DNA from: Takifugu bimaculatus
Taxonomy: Eukaryota; Chordata; Actinopteri; Tetraodontiformes; Tetraodontidae
Direction: 5' to 3'
Length of the DNA: 64,000 nucleotides
Assembly (NCBI GenBank): GCA_004026145.2
Contig: CP034975.1
Location: 4,834,267 to 4,898,266, forward strand
Position 1 is the stretch's first letter, and every line of letters starts with the position of its first letter. The notes beneath the pieces were generated by a model, which was not told the origin of the DNA, did not search any database, and was given only the letters and a program-made list of their open reading frames with translations. A program made the translations under genes and the position numbers. This document shows positions 27,101-40,600 of the stretch, one piece after another.

Positions 27101-30100
27101 TTGATTTCTATAAGTATTTTAGAAGTCTTATAATAAAATGTCTTCCTATTTTGTTTCAAGTCTCCCAGCAGCACAGTTAGATTTTACCCTACCAGCATCT
27201 GCGCTTTGTTTTTCACATTTTCAAGTGAATTAAATGCCTGAAAAACCTCAAGACTGAAACAAACGAATTCCAAATAAATAAACCGCTGAATCTGACAGGC
27301 AACAGCTCTCTTCTGTCACATTATCTTGCCTCTGTTCACATTGTTTTGTCTGTACGGCCTTCTGTGGAAGAGGTCACAGCAACAAAGAGACTAGCTCAGG
27401 GCCTAAAGCACAAATGAACCTCTGTCTGTTGTCCTGGGTTAGTTCAGAACAGGGGACTCTCTGTCTTTTAAGAAGTGCCATAGGATTGCTTCAGACAGGA
27501 TTGTTTCAGTGGCTATCTGACAGTGATCTTACACAACGGAGGAATCATTGCTTCTCAGCGCTTATCTGTTCGTCTTGGACTTTATTGCACAATACAACTA
27601 GCATTAACCAGCTGTTTAGTATTAGAATGGTAGGGAGGATGTGGCAATCAAAAAGTCAAAGTCTTTTAGACAAAAGGGCATTATTGTCTCTTTCATGTGC
27701 GCTAATCTCTGGGAGAGTGATCACGGAGATGCAATAAATGGCCTTCGGCATGCTTTATTGCACCTAACGGGAAACTGCTCAAGAAAAGCAATAATATGAC
27801 GGAACATCTCATCTGGACATCATGTTAAAGTTCATGTAACAGGACTAAAGATGAGCCCTTTTAAAAGCAATAAAAGGGCAGATTATTAAAGCGGCACATC
27901 CATCTCTCTGTTATGTTCACACTCATTCAGCCTGGAATTGTTTTAGTTTGTTCATTCATAGTTTGTTTTGACCTGTAGATACAGTTTTACATTGAGCCTT
28001 TGTGTACATGATAGGAGTGAGACCCAGTCATCCGTCTGGAGTCTTCTCTGTATTCTAAATATGAAGTCAGGTTTTACTTCGTTTCATTTGCAAAACTAAG
28101 AAAACAAAGCTGATAATTGCACAACTGTGACTTTTTCATTTAGACTGTTTCTATTTCACAAAATTGAAGGTTACGTGTGTCAGAGTTTTTCTTCTAAGAT
28201 GGGCTCGGAAACAAATAAGTTCACATTGCTCTTTTTAAAGTCAGCCTCAGAGGGTTTGTGAGCAGGCTAATTGAATGTTGTTATCCAGCTAGTCGCGCTG
28301 CTGAAGTGACTCTGGTGCAGCCTCAGATGCAGAACTCTGCACCCAGTCTTTAATTAAATCACACTCGGTCTAAGAGAGGGACAGATTCCCCTCTGATCAG
28401 ATACTGGTGCACTGGGTGTTTGCCCCGGAGGAAGAGCTGTGCCGTGTCCTTACATGAGTCCTGCATGTTCTATTGTGGGAGTGTCACATATACAATCGCC
28501 TATAACCTTATTGGTGCAGGAACCCACGATTGAGATTCCTTATTTTACTCCCCAAACGGGTTTAGGCTTCCCTTCCGGAGACTCTTGCGTCACGCTTTTG
28601 TCTTGGCCTGCCTGATTTCCTCCTTTTCCTTTCTGCCGTCCATTCTCGTTTTAGACCTGCTGGAGAAGTCGCGCGTGGTGAAGCAGCCGAGAGGAGAGAG
28701 GAACTTCCACATCTTCTATCAGCTTCTGTCTGGAGCCTCTGATGACACGCTCAGTAAGTCATTAAACCACTGGCTCCAGTTGGACCTATGGGGAGACTAT
28801 CCCTGTTTCCTAACATCTGGAGGCACCTCTGCGCTACTGTTTATTGTAAACCTTGAAACCTTTTCCTGCGGGACCACAGCTGCATGAGCACATGGTCGAT
28901 GCATTAATGTCTTCATCTTCCTGCCTGACAAACAGTACTGGGAACAAGGGCTAACCTGGCCCTCCTGTTTGCTTTTCTTTGGACACTGGGCATTGTTTCA
29001 TGCCCTGAATGCAGGAGTAACAATATAATGGTCACGGAATCCAGAGTGTACAGATGGGAAGTGCTTGATTCAGCTGTAGCTAATGCACACGCTAATGAAA
29101 TGTGACACATGAGGAATGTATTATTTTCCGTTGCTTGTTAGGGGGGCTTTTAAGTGGGGAATTTGATCTTCTGAAGGGACACTCAGAGCAGTGAGATCTT
29201 TCACTGCGTAGAAGTGGTGTCTGGAGGTGAGAAATTTGTTGGTAGATGTCTTTTGCGCATAACAAACGTTGGTGATATTTCCTGTCGGTAGTCCTCATTT
29301 TAATCAACACCTGCCAGAGGTGTGTATTACATGTCATTTGTATTCCGTGTAAATAAGGTTTAAAGTGCTTTTAGCCACGCTGCTATAAACAAATGTAGTA
29401 AAAGTGGCAACCACATGGTTTGTGTGCCACAGAAAGCCTGAAGCTGGAGCGAGACTTCAGCAAGTACAACTACCTGAGCTTAGACTCCGCTGTGGTCAGC
29501 AAACTGGATGATGCAGCCAACTTCAGGACAGTCAGGGTAGGTATTTCACACACATCTGGGCGGGATCATGGACTGAGTAGACTTTAGTGTAAATCACAAC
29601 TGGAGTCAAAACAAATACCAACTGCACGGTCCAGTGGTGTTGCATCACGATGCACTAAGCTAAATCCTGCTCAAACGGCTGGAGCTATCTGATTTTTATT
29701 TTTTTTTATCTGCCTGACATAACAAAACAAACCAGATTTAGAAGTCAGTTGTCCTGAATCTGAAGGCCCCCGTCTGCAAAAAGGAGATCTTTGAACCATC
29801 TTTGAACCAGGTCTGAAGCTTCTTTAAGGAAACCCGGCATCCTTTAGGTTTGGGGACATGTGTGAAAGATCTGAGCTGCTGCTTCCTATCAGGGGCACCG
29901 TGGCGTCAACAGTTTGAGCATTCTCTTGCATGTATCTGGTTTAGGCCCGCCTCAGCACGCCAAGATGGATTCTTGTATATTCCAGAGTGGGCACCTCCGT
30001 GTCATATCCTACTTGTTTTCCTGCCTTTCACATCCTTCCTCTCATGACCCCTCACAATGAGTTTTGCTGTATTCTTCACACAGCTGCTGTAAACAATGAG

Positions 30101-31630
30101 TCCCTCACAGAGTGTTAACTGAACGGGAGTGTAGGAATACAACAGATATAGAAAAAAATAAAATAAATAAAGCCTAATAAACCATTTCTGTTCACTACCA
30201 CGTACAGTAATTGTTACTGAACTAAACTTTGTTTAATTCTACTTGTGCCGTTGAGGGTTCGCATTCCTGACTTGGTACCATCTATTTGTTTCCCTTCCCA
30301 GAATGCAATGCAAATCGTGGGTTTTATGGAGGATGAAATGCAGTCCGTGCTGGAGCTGGTGGCAGCTGTGCTGAAGCTCGGCAACATCGAGTTCAAGCCA
30401 GAGTCGCGCTGCAACGGCACCGATGAGAGCCGCATCAAGGACAAAAACGGTGAATTTCCCAGGCGACGAGGCTCTCGTCAGTGTTTCGTAACACGGCGCC
30501 CACTCAGTTTTGAATCTTATCAAAATACCTGTTAGTCATCTAAGAACTTCTTCAGCATTTTGTTCCCTCCCTCTGTTTTGCAGCCACTGAGCTTGTTGTG
30601 ATTTGCATGAATTCAGAGCTTTCCTCTTCAGGCAAATACAGGTTTTCCATATTACAGCAGAACTATTTATCTGGAACAAAGCATTAAGTTTTACTTTTAG
30701 TTTTCTTCTACACCGACCTCTGAGCTTTGGGTGCAGTCATCACGAACTTTAATGAGATTTTGGGTTTTCTTTTACTGACTGCAGCATGTTGATTTGTATG
30801 CATTTGCAGATTTGAAAGAGATGTGCGAGCTCCTGGGAATCGAGCAGTCGGTTCTGGAGCGAGCCTTCAGCTACCGCACGGTGGAGGCAAAGCTGGAGAA
30901 AGTGTCCACTACCCTGAACGTCGCCCAGGTAAGAGGAAATGTAGCTCTTTCCCACCCCCACTGACCACACTCAATGTGCATAAAACTATAAAGGGCTCTT
31001 TCTTCCACCCGACTCGCCCTTCTGGGTGTCGATTCTCATCCATCTCAGCGCTGCAGGAACACGTCTGTATTATGGATGAGCCGCATTTCCCTCGGAGACC
31101 CAAATGTAGTTCGTGTTTTAGAGGTTATGGAGTTCAGGGCGTTGGCACGGATTTCTAAGGTGGCCCAAACACAGGCCGCCTGTATCCCATAGCAGGACGA
31201 CGACCTGATTCCTTAAATGTTTCGATCTTATCGTAGACGTGAATTTTAGTTTTGCTTAGTATTAAATCCTCTTTCTCTATGTTTGTGATTATACTGTTAA
31301 CTGAGTTATTTGTTTTTATGCCCTTCAAATTCAATTAAATGCGCTTGTTTACAGGCCTACTACGCCAGAGACGCACTTGCCAAAAACCTCTACAGTCGTC
31401 TGTTTAGCTGGCTGGTTACCAGGATCAACGAAAGCATTAAAGTGAGTAATGGCCCCCAGCATGTTTTTGATTTAGCTGATTCCGTTGATCCTCCTGCTTT
31501 CACACTGGCGATACATCACAGGATTGGCAATTTTTCTAATTTGGTCCAAATTGTCTTCCCGCAGGCTCAGGCGAAAACTCGCCACAAAGTCATGGGCGTG
31601 CTCGACATCTATGGGTTTGAGATATTTGAG
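9660..31630 (+). CDS. myo1b: myo1b coding exons 1-12: N-terminal part of the motor domain
   Basis: Exons: 9660-9785 (exon begins 9641), 12382-12497, 22169-22263, 24287-24391, 25408-25454, 27021-27084, 28655-28753, 29433-29536, 30302-30449, 30810-30928, 31355-31441, 31565-31630. Visible motifs are the P-loop GESGAGKT at residues 105-112, switch I NDNSSRFG at 157-164 and switch II DIYGFE at 384-389, all intact, so ATP hydrolysis should be normal. Other recognisable pieces are TYIGSVVISMNPYKSLPIY, VVKQPRGERNFHIFYQLLSG and AYYARDALAKNLYSRLF. All introns in this block are GT-AG. The introns after exons 1 and 2 are large (2.6 and 9.7 kb). Confidence 0.95.
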
Positions 31631-34600
31631 GTAAGACCCCCCCCCCTCCCTCCATGATGTGCTTATAGTGTGAAGACAGACTCTGACCAACCACAGAGGA
31701 TTTTGCCTAGGGCTGCTTGCGTGTGCGCTTGGGTACCTGTGAGGAGCTTATCATTGCTTACTATGGGCTGATAAAACCACATTTAGATCAGATTAGTTCA
31801 GCTTTATTGCTCCCCCCACCGGGGAAAATTATTTTTAGTGCCAATGGAATTTCAGCATTAAAAAAATAAGGCTTTCATCGTCGAGGCTGCAGTAGCAGTA
31901 AACAACTGCTCATTGCACAAGAGTTCCCACCTTCTGTGATATATGTACATCAGCATACGTGCAGGCTGTGTTTCACCTCTCTATCACACCATTTGGACAC
32001 GTGTGTGCGTGCGTGCATGCAAGAGCATTTAAGGGCACTGTGCTGAAATGTTTCTCGACGCCACCAGACCCACTGCCGATGCGCTGCTGTTCTTTTTCAT
32101 TTCCCTGCTTATTCACCTCCCCCCCTCACTCACAAATCCTCCTTCTCCTCTGACTGTTGTGTTGTCTGGGTCACCAGGACGGAGTAAGTAACACGTGCAA
32201 CGGCCTGTTTGCTGTGCCAACATGCATGCCGTAATCCAAACATCCCGGCACATTAATTCAGCTTTGTATCGATGATGGTTCAGGGTTTGTGGTGTGCGGC
32301 AAAGCTTTAGAGTTGCAAAGATGCTAAAGAAGCCTTTGCATCATTTGCAGGAGCCCCTGCTGACGGTTTATTGGGAGCAGCTCGCTAAAACTGAGGCAGC
32401 CTCATGCAGCAGCCTTGGGATTAACCTTGGGATTCAGGAAGGGGTTAATTCACTATTAATGCTAATTTTGGAGGCTGTGTTTGTGTTTTTACCATATTGT
32501 CCATCGCATTTATACCAACTAGGTTTTAATTTATGTTTTACGAAAACCAGACTTTGAGGCTGCTTTAGCTTTAGCGAGGTGTAGCTAATAACAGCAATGC
32601 AAAAATGAGTGTGTTTGAGTTTGGTTACTTGTCCTAGTTTCCAAATTTTGTTATAAACTTGCACACTTTCTAAGAGTTAGAGGAGTTTTCTGAGGCCTAC
32701 AAATATTTAATAGTCTAACTCTTAGAAGGGACAAGAAAGTGTATTGCTCAAAATGTTGACGACTTCCTTTTTCATACATAGATGAGGACTGGATGCATAA
32801 TTTAGCCACCTAATTACCCTTATATAATTCCACAATTTTTTATGACAGCCAAACTTTATAGCAGTGTCATTAATCACATATGTCACAATATTTAAGAAAT
32901 CTTTGTCTGCAGTTCAACAGTTCATGACCTCAAATGAGCAAATATGCACTGTAAGCATCCCTGCTTATCCGTACAGTCCTTAACAATGCTGCATAATTTG
33001 CATTTAACAGATTCCTGTCTAGATTTACATTCATGGCCATTCTCCATCTTGAAACTGGTAATGTTAAAGACTTAACATACTGAGACTTAGTACTGGTTTC
33101 ACTGATTTCCATGTAGTTTTGGGATTACAGTCCAACAGAGCGACTTCTCATGTGCTTCCCAGTCAGGTGGAGTTAATAATACTAAAACCTCAAACTGCTA
33201 TAATCTTCTTGTCATAAAATAGTTGCAGCTGAAATATTTTAGTCCTTTGGGTCATAATTCAGTCAGGTATTGTATCTGCTGCCTCTGGGGAATAGGGGTG
33301 TGTGTGTGTGTGTGTGTGTGTGTGGGGGGGGGGGGGGGTTAACAAATGAAGTGGAGTTCTAACATACTAACACTGGACTGTGATGTGTTTACTGGTCAAC
33401 GTGCTGCGTCCCACCATCAAACTAAACCAGCTAAACATGCTGCTGCGACCCTTTTGGCAAGGAACGGGTGTTTAATTTTAAATTTTATCATTGAGATCAT
33501 CTGCGAACAAGCATGACAAACAAGTACATGGTAGTAATTGTTGAAGTGATGAAGAAATATTATGAAAAACACAAATTCTGTTTGGGGCTTTTTAATTATG
33601 TTGTCTAATAAAATCAGGAATCAATGGTATGGTTTTAAAATATAATATAGAATAGAAAAATGTGTTGTGGAGGGTAAATGTTTGCTCAGCCAGGGAAACG
33701 GGGAATGAGCTGGACCTTGCTGTTAGCTCAAGGTGAATATAAATGTTCTTGTACACCTGTGACACCTGGAAAAAGGTGTCGGTATGTGCAGGCAGATAAG
33801 ATCAGGCTTTGATTTTATGGGAAATGATTAATTATGTCTAATGCATAGGCAGAGATATTATTAATATGTGGTTGTAGTTTTTGGATCACGGCTAAATTTA
33901 GTCATTTCCACGAATTGACAAATGTACAGGAGCATTAGTATAAAGTTCAGTTATAAAAACACTTTGTATTAATAATTTAGCCTGAGCAAAATTAGAAATT
34001 CCATTACGATGGCGTTTATCCTCACATTTAATTAGAAACGGTCCCGTTTTCATTAACATTCTTCTGGCAATGGAAAGGGAATGTAGCTGCCTGCTCCTGT
34101 AGCTTATTGACACTGTTTTTATTATTTCGACAGGACAACAGCTTTGAGCAGTTCATCATCAACTACTGCAACGAGAAACTGCAGCAACTCTTCATCGAGC
34201 TGACTCTGCGTGAGGAGCAGGAGGAATACATCAGAGAGGCACGTCTCCCTGTTTGCATTCAGTCATTTGTATAATCCATGGTAAAACTTAGCAGTTACAA
34301 CATACAAATCAGCCAGCTGGGAGCCGTGGCAACGCTCCCTTACCTGTAGCTGTAACCTGTTTGTGCTGGCACTTAATCATCGTCTCAGGAGCTGTCAGGT
34401 CACTCATCTGTTTAACCTCTGGAGCTTTTTCACAGAGAGCTGCGTTTTTGCCCTTGAACCCAAGTGCAATTTTTGCTTCATTCCATCGTCCATCAGCCCC
34501 GGCGTTTATTCTGCCCCTCTCCCCTCCGTGGGGTCCCAGGCGGAAATGATCCCTTACTCCCCTCTCGCTGATGGAGCTTCGGGTTCTGTTTGTTTTCAGA

Positions 34601-37600
34601 GCTGTGTGGCTGTGAGTGATGCAGCGGTGACCCCGCAGCCCCTCCCTCACTAACGGCTCCACCAGTGATGTTCCTCTGCTGGCCCCTGTCCAGTCTACTC
34701 CATGGGAAAATACCAGTGCTGGAGAAATGATGGAGAACAACCAATCAGTGATTGTGGCCACTCGCCCCTCGGCTGAAGCCACACCTCCCCCTGAATTGTC
34801 TTTCCTTACCTCAAATGAAGCTTTTTGCTTGGCTCCACTCTTTTCTGTATTATATTCACAATGGAGATTTTTTTTTTTACTTTAAGCCATTTATTTATAT
34901 TTAATGGCTTTCCGGGAGATTTTGAGAGACTAGTCGTGACTTATTGCCTTTCTTTATTTAGGTACTTAGCCAGTACTGAAATGTGAAAGTGAAGAAAACT
35001 TTCATTTTGGGCCATTTTTGAGTCGCCGTGGAACAATAAAAGAACATCAGGCCTGAATTATAGAGAAGCTATTGTCCCTCTGACCTTCACTCCTTTTGTT
35101 ACAGGGCATCGAGTGGACCAACATCGAATATTTCAACAATGCCATTATCTGCGACCTTATTGAGAATGTGAGTTTCCGCAGATCCCCCAATGCGAACCAA
35201 TTTAGCCCTGATCTACTCAGCTCTGTCTTTTGTTTGATTTATCACAAATTGCTTTTCCTGTCACAAAGATCAACAATCGTGTAAATACTTGGAGCGTGCA
35301 GTGCTTTGGGATTTGAAAACCATTCTGTGTTTTGTGCCCCCCTCCCTCCACCCCTCCTCCTCCTCCTCCACGGCCCAGAACCAAAATGGCATCTTGGCCA
35401 TGTTGGATGAAGAGTGTTTGAGGCCAGGAACAGTCACCGATGAGACATTCCTAGATAAGCTGAACACCATTTGTGCTGAACACCAGCACTTTGAGAGTCG
35501 CCTCAGCAAGAATTCAAAGTTCCTGACTGACCACAGCCTGCCGCACAACTGCTTTCGTATCCAGCACTACGCTGGCAAGGTAGGGGCCACGAATGATCTA
35601 CATTAGGAAATATTGTCAAATATAGATAAGATACGGGAAGCAGCTGCATTGAGTTTGACTTTGAAATAAGAACAAAAAAGAAAACATTCTCAAATAATTT
35701 AGACGAATTTTTGTGGAAAAGTTTGCAGCAACTCTTTATTTTATTTTCCTCCACTTGACATAAAGGTGCTGTACCGTGCCGAGGGCTTTGTGGACAAGAA
35801 CAACGACCTGTTGTACCGCGACCTGTCACAGGCCATGTACAAGGCCACCCACAGCCTCATCAGACATCTGTTCCCTGAGGGCAACCCAGCCAAAGTCAAC
35901 CTGAAGAGGCCACCAACCGCTGGCTTTCAGTTCAAAGCCTCCGTCGGCACACTGATGAAGAACCTGCAGACCAAGAACCCAAACTATATTCGGTAAAGTT
36001 GTTCAGCTGGCAACAGTGTTGCTCTGCTAGTTAATGTAATGGTGCAATAGATTAAAGCTCAGCATCTGCTTGTTGATGGTGCTGCTGTGTGACCTCATCC
36101 TCATTTTTAATGAGGGCTTGTCTTTTGGAAAGAAGCCATGTATGAAACATGATTTGTTTATCATTCTTTCATCCGAAACTTGATTTACATGAACGAGCCA
36201 TTTGTTCTACATCCCAGGTGCATCAAACCCAATGATAAGAAGGCCCCCCACATCTTCACCGAGTCCCTGGTCTGCCACCAGGTGCACTACCTTGGCCTCA
36301 TGGAGAATGTCCGTGTAAGGAGGGCAGGATACGCCTTCCGCCAGGCCTACGAGCCTTGTCTGGAACGCTACAAAATGCTCTGCAAACCAACCTGGCCCCA
36401 CTGGAGAGGGCCTGCCAGGTAATGCTGCCATTTCCCCCGAATCAGCGGCTAATTGTTTGGCTGCCGAGGGGGAGCATGGAGGAGATTTTGTCACTGGACA
36501 GTTGCCAAAACAGTTGGTGAGAAAATACAAGCGTGTACATGGAGGAATGCTCTCGAGTGCCTTTAACTAAAGCTCAGAACCTCAGAGTGCACCCAGGGGA
36601 GTGGCTGTGCCCGGCACTAATAAGCTGCAGTGGAAGTGGTCAGCTCCCAGGTGTGATGGTATGAATGTGAAGCAGGTTATCGGGTGGAAAAAGCTGAAAT
36701 ACACTTGAAACAAATGCTTAAAGCCGCAGAGAATTGGGCTAAGTTTCACCAGGTTATTCTGCACGTAGACGTTGAGTTTATCATTAGACAGAAAAGCATA
36801 ACTGAAATATAACATGCAAACAGTTGTGCCTTAGCAAGAAAATAAAAAAACAAACACTATAGTAGGGCGCTAGCATGCTCAGGTGCAGAGTTAGATGTAA
36901 GGCAATGACTGGGCAAATAAATATGACATATGCAAATACACTGATTTGTGCAGTCAAGATTTAATGGAAGCAGAAAAATGAATAAAGAAATGGAAAATAT
37001 AACAGTAGCTGTCAAAGGGGAGTTAAATGTGCAGCAATTGCCTCGCAGTTGCAGCGCATTAATAAATGCCTAGCGTAATCTTGTTTTGACTACGGCACAC
37101 ACAAACTGTTTTTCAGGTAGTTTTTTTCCTGCCCTCACATCAGTGCCCTGTCAGAAAGGACCTGCAGTCAGGCCAGAGGCTCCAGTAAAAATAAATCGTT
37201 CCTCTGAACCACAACATGTGCAGAACCTCTTATCGGTCTCCTGTGTTCAGTGTAGCCCAAACTTGGCATGTTTCTGGAGAACGAACAGATTCTATCGGCC
37301 CCGTCACGCGTCACTATCTTGTTGTTCAGCCGCTCCTCTGTGCTCCGTCAGGTTCATTCATGTTGTGTTCTTCTCAAGCTTATCTTTGTGCGCCTTTGCC
37401 TTTTGTGGTAGTTGCGGCCAACTGAAATGTCACGTATGCGAGGGATGACACATGTGACCCCTGTGGCTCTCAATAGGGAAGGAGTGGAGGTGCTGATGAC
37501 TGACCTGCAGGTCCCGAAAGACGAGTTCTCCTACGGACATTCCAAGATCTTCATCAGGAATCCAAGAACGGTACAGAACAGGAATGCCGCAGCTATAGTT

Positions 37601-40600
37601 TTCCCAGCTTTCTTTGATGTCTCTGCGTTCAGAACTGTTTTCTCACAGAGAAATGTTTGTAGCCCAGGGTGGGCTGCACATGGCGCTCCCCCTTCCCACT
37701 TCAGCAATTAGCATGCAATCAGCACTCTGCAAACACATGGTTTCACTTAACAGTGTAACATGGGAAATGAGCAGCTTTAGTCGGCCCTCAAAGACTCTTC
37801 AAATGCTAAAGCCTGCGGTGTTGGAGTGGACCTTCTCCCCACCCAGGAAGAGACCAAACAATGCTTGCAATAACACGGTCTCATACCGGGAGAGTAATTG
37901 CATTTTTCAATCTCATCTACTTATCTCAATTATATGTGCAGCTGTGAAATCAACGCACGGAGCTGAGTGGTTTTTAATTTGTGATTCCAGACGGTTTCTT
38001 TTCAGCTGTTTGTGCTGCCGGCACCCCCCCCCGGTTTTCTTTTTACATTACAAGTTTTCTGACGTCTGTGTAAATTCTCAGTCATCCAGGTCATTGTATC
38101 CAAGGTAGTTTTCTCTGTCAACTGGACTGGGTTTCTTCTCTTGAAGACGTTTCGCCTTCTATCCAGAAGGCTTCTTCAGTTCAGAACTGAAGAAGCCTTC
38201 TGGTCCAGTTGACAGAGACGTTTTCTGACCTCTAATTTTACATTTAATCTGAAAATATGGCACAAATGCTCAATTTTGTGCTTACTGAATTAAACTTAGG
38301 GTTTTTTCCCTGTATAACTTATTAAGTACTGAATAAAATCCCACAAAAAAGCTCTGACTTTGACTAATTCTAGTTATATATCCCCCCCCCTTTTTTTTTT
38401 TTTTTAAACATGCACCTTCAGGAAGAGCTGAAATAATCCTAAAACCGAAACTTAAAGAAATTGATCGGTAGGATACTGGCTGAGGCTGAACCCCCATCAG
38501 GACTCTTTCTGCCCCGCAAAGCACATTTGTTGCAGCCTGTGGCATTTTTGATGTGACAAAATTCTCTTCACGTTCCTTCAGCTTTTCTTCCTTGAGGAGA
38601 GGAGGAGGCAGTGCCTTCAAGACCTGGCCACCCTCATTCAGAAAATCTATCGCGGATGGAAGTGTCGCAGCCACTTCCTGCTGCTGAAGAGCAGTCAGAT
38701 AGTGGTGGCAGCGTGGTACCGTCGATATGCGGTCAGTCCCTTCACAGGCATAATGTGCTTCAGTTGTTTAAAGAGAAGGCGTTGGCAGATTAATTTAATA
38801 GCAAAACGTCACCACTGTTACCTTTTTTAATTGTCGCCTTTGTCATCTCAGCAACAAACGAAATACCAGAAGATCAAGCGCGCCACCACCTTGGTGCAGT
38901 CCTACACCAGAGGCTGGCAGGTGAGCGGCTTCGTCTTCACAAAGTCCGTCTCCGCCACAAGAAACGAGTGATAAGAGGGTTTTCATGTTTGGCGTCCCAC
39001 CAGGCCCGCAAGCTGCTGAGAGAGCTGAAATACCAAAAGAGGTGCGAGGAGGCAGCGACCACCATCGCGGCTTACTGGCACGGCACACAGGTACTGGAGT
39101 TATGACGGGGGGAGTTGGTCATCACGGCGGTTGGGCTTGGATCCGTCTTTCTGTTTGAAACTTTGGCTTTTCTGGCGTTCCTGCCTGACGGCCTGATTGT
39201 GTCAGAGATTCGCTAACCAGGCCCGACCTGATTATTGCCGCTGCCGTTTTCTTTTTATTCCCTTCCTTATTTTGCTGATCACACAACTGCTACTTCTCCT
39301 CCCCCTCCCACTGCTCTCTTTATCACTTTTCCTTTCATTCTCTCTTCTCACCCTCGACCTGTCTCGCGAAACACCCACCGCATCCCGACAGGCTCGCACG
39401 GAGCTGAGACGTCTAAAGCAGGAAGTGCGGAATAAACAGGCTGTGACAGTAATTTGGGCATACTGGCAGGGAACGAAGGTATTTCAGCCCCAGCTGTGGC
39501 GTCTTCTGTCCCACTGTCTTTCATTCCTGTCATTCCGTGTCCCGTTGCGATCCCAGTCCCACCATGACAAGGCTGAGTAGTTTAGAAGCTCCTCTGACTG
39601 AGACATGGCCTAATTAAAGGCCTTTAATGTCTTAAAGATTCCCTTTTTATCTTTGGTGGAAAGGTCGATTAGCCTAGTGTTTTGAGTTTCCTAATCTTCA
39701 TCTAATTTTATTTTCCAATGCCATATTTATGTTACTTTACATGGTTTCTTTTCTGATCCTATGCGCTTGAGTTGAGTATTTGAGGTTTAAAAAAATAAGA
39801 CCTACGCACAATCCAACAATTTCTATTGTGTTTTCACATTTTACGGACAAACGACTAATGGAGCTCTAAGATCATGTGTTGATAACAAAGAGGGTCCCCT
39901 TGTGTTCAGCCAGAGCCCCTGACCTCCGAGTGTTGATGTGTTCGTCCCATCTCTTGCTGTGTCGTCAGTGTGTTGGCAACAATGCGTTTCTCCCAGTAGC
40001 TCTGCTGGGACGGTTACCTTTTTCATTGTCTCAGAAATTAATCCTCCCCCCACAACTGCCACCACTTCTCATCAGGCCCGGAGAGAGCTACGTCAGCTGA
40101 AGGAGGAGGCCAGGAAAAAACATGCCGTCTCGGTTATTTGGGCCGGCTGGCAGGGCACCCAGGTATTTTAGGAAGCCTGTTGACTTGATTGTGTGACTTG
40201 CCGCCTCCCTCGACACCCTCCACCATCACACATGCCCATTCCCTCCCGCCTCACTATCAAGAAACCCAACATTATCATCGCTCCGCTCAACCCATTCTCA
40301 GCATTTCATTTGCAACGTGAGGCAGTTAACCCCCCCCCCAACACACACACACATTATCACCCGCCACAGAAGCACGGTTCCAATTACAGCGCCCTCCAGG
40401 TGATTTAGTCTAAGCTAACGTAAGTACCTGCTTCTTGACCTGTCACCAGGGTCCACACACTTCAGACCAGGTGGAGCTTTTTGGTGTTTTTATCTCCTCC
40501 GTCTGAGACGCATGCCGCCTGCCCCCTGTGCACGACCCCAGCCTTCACTCTCTCCATCGCCACACCCTTTCAGTAGCGCTGCTCGGAACTATCGACGCGA

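Noticed and set aside
34309..34782. 157-codon minus-strand open frame in a myo1b intron
   Set aside because: Low protein-like character, contained in the GC-rich intron between two confirmed myo1b exons.
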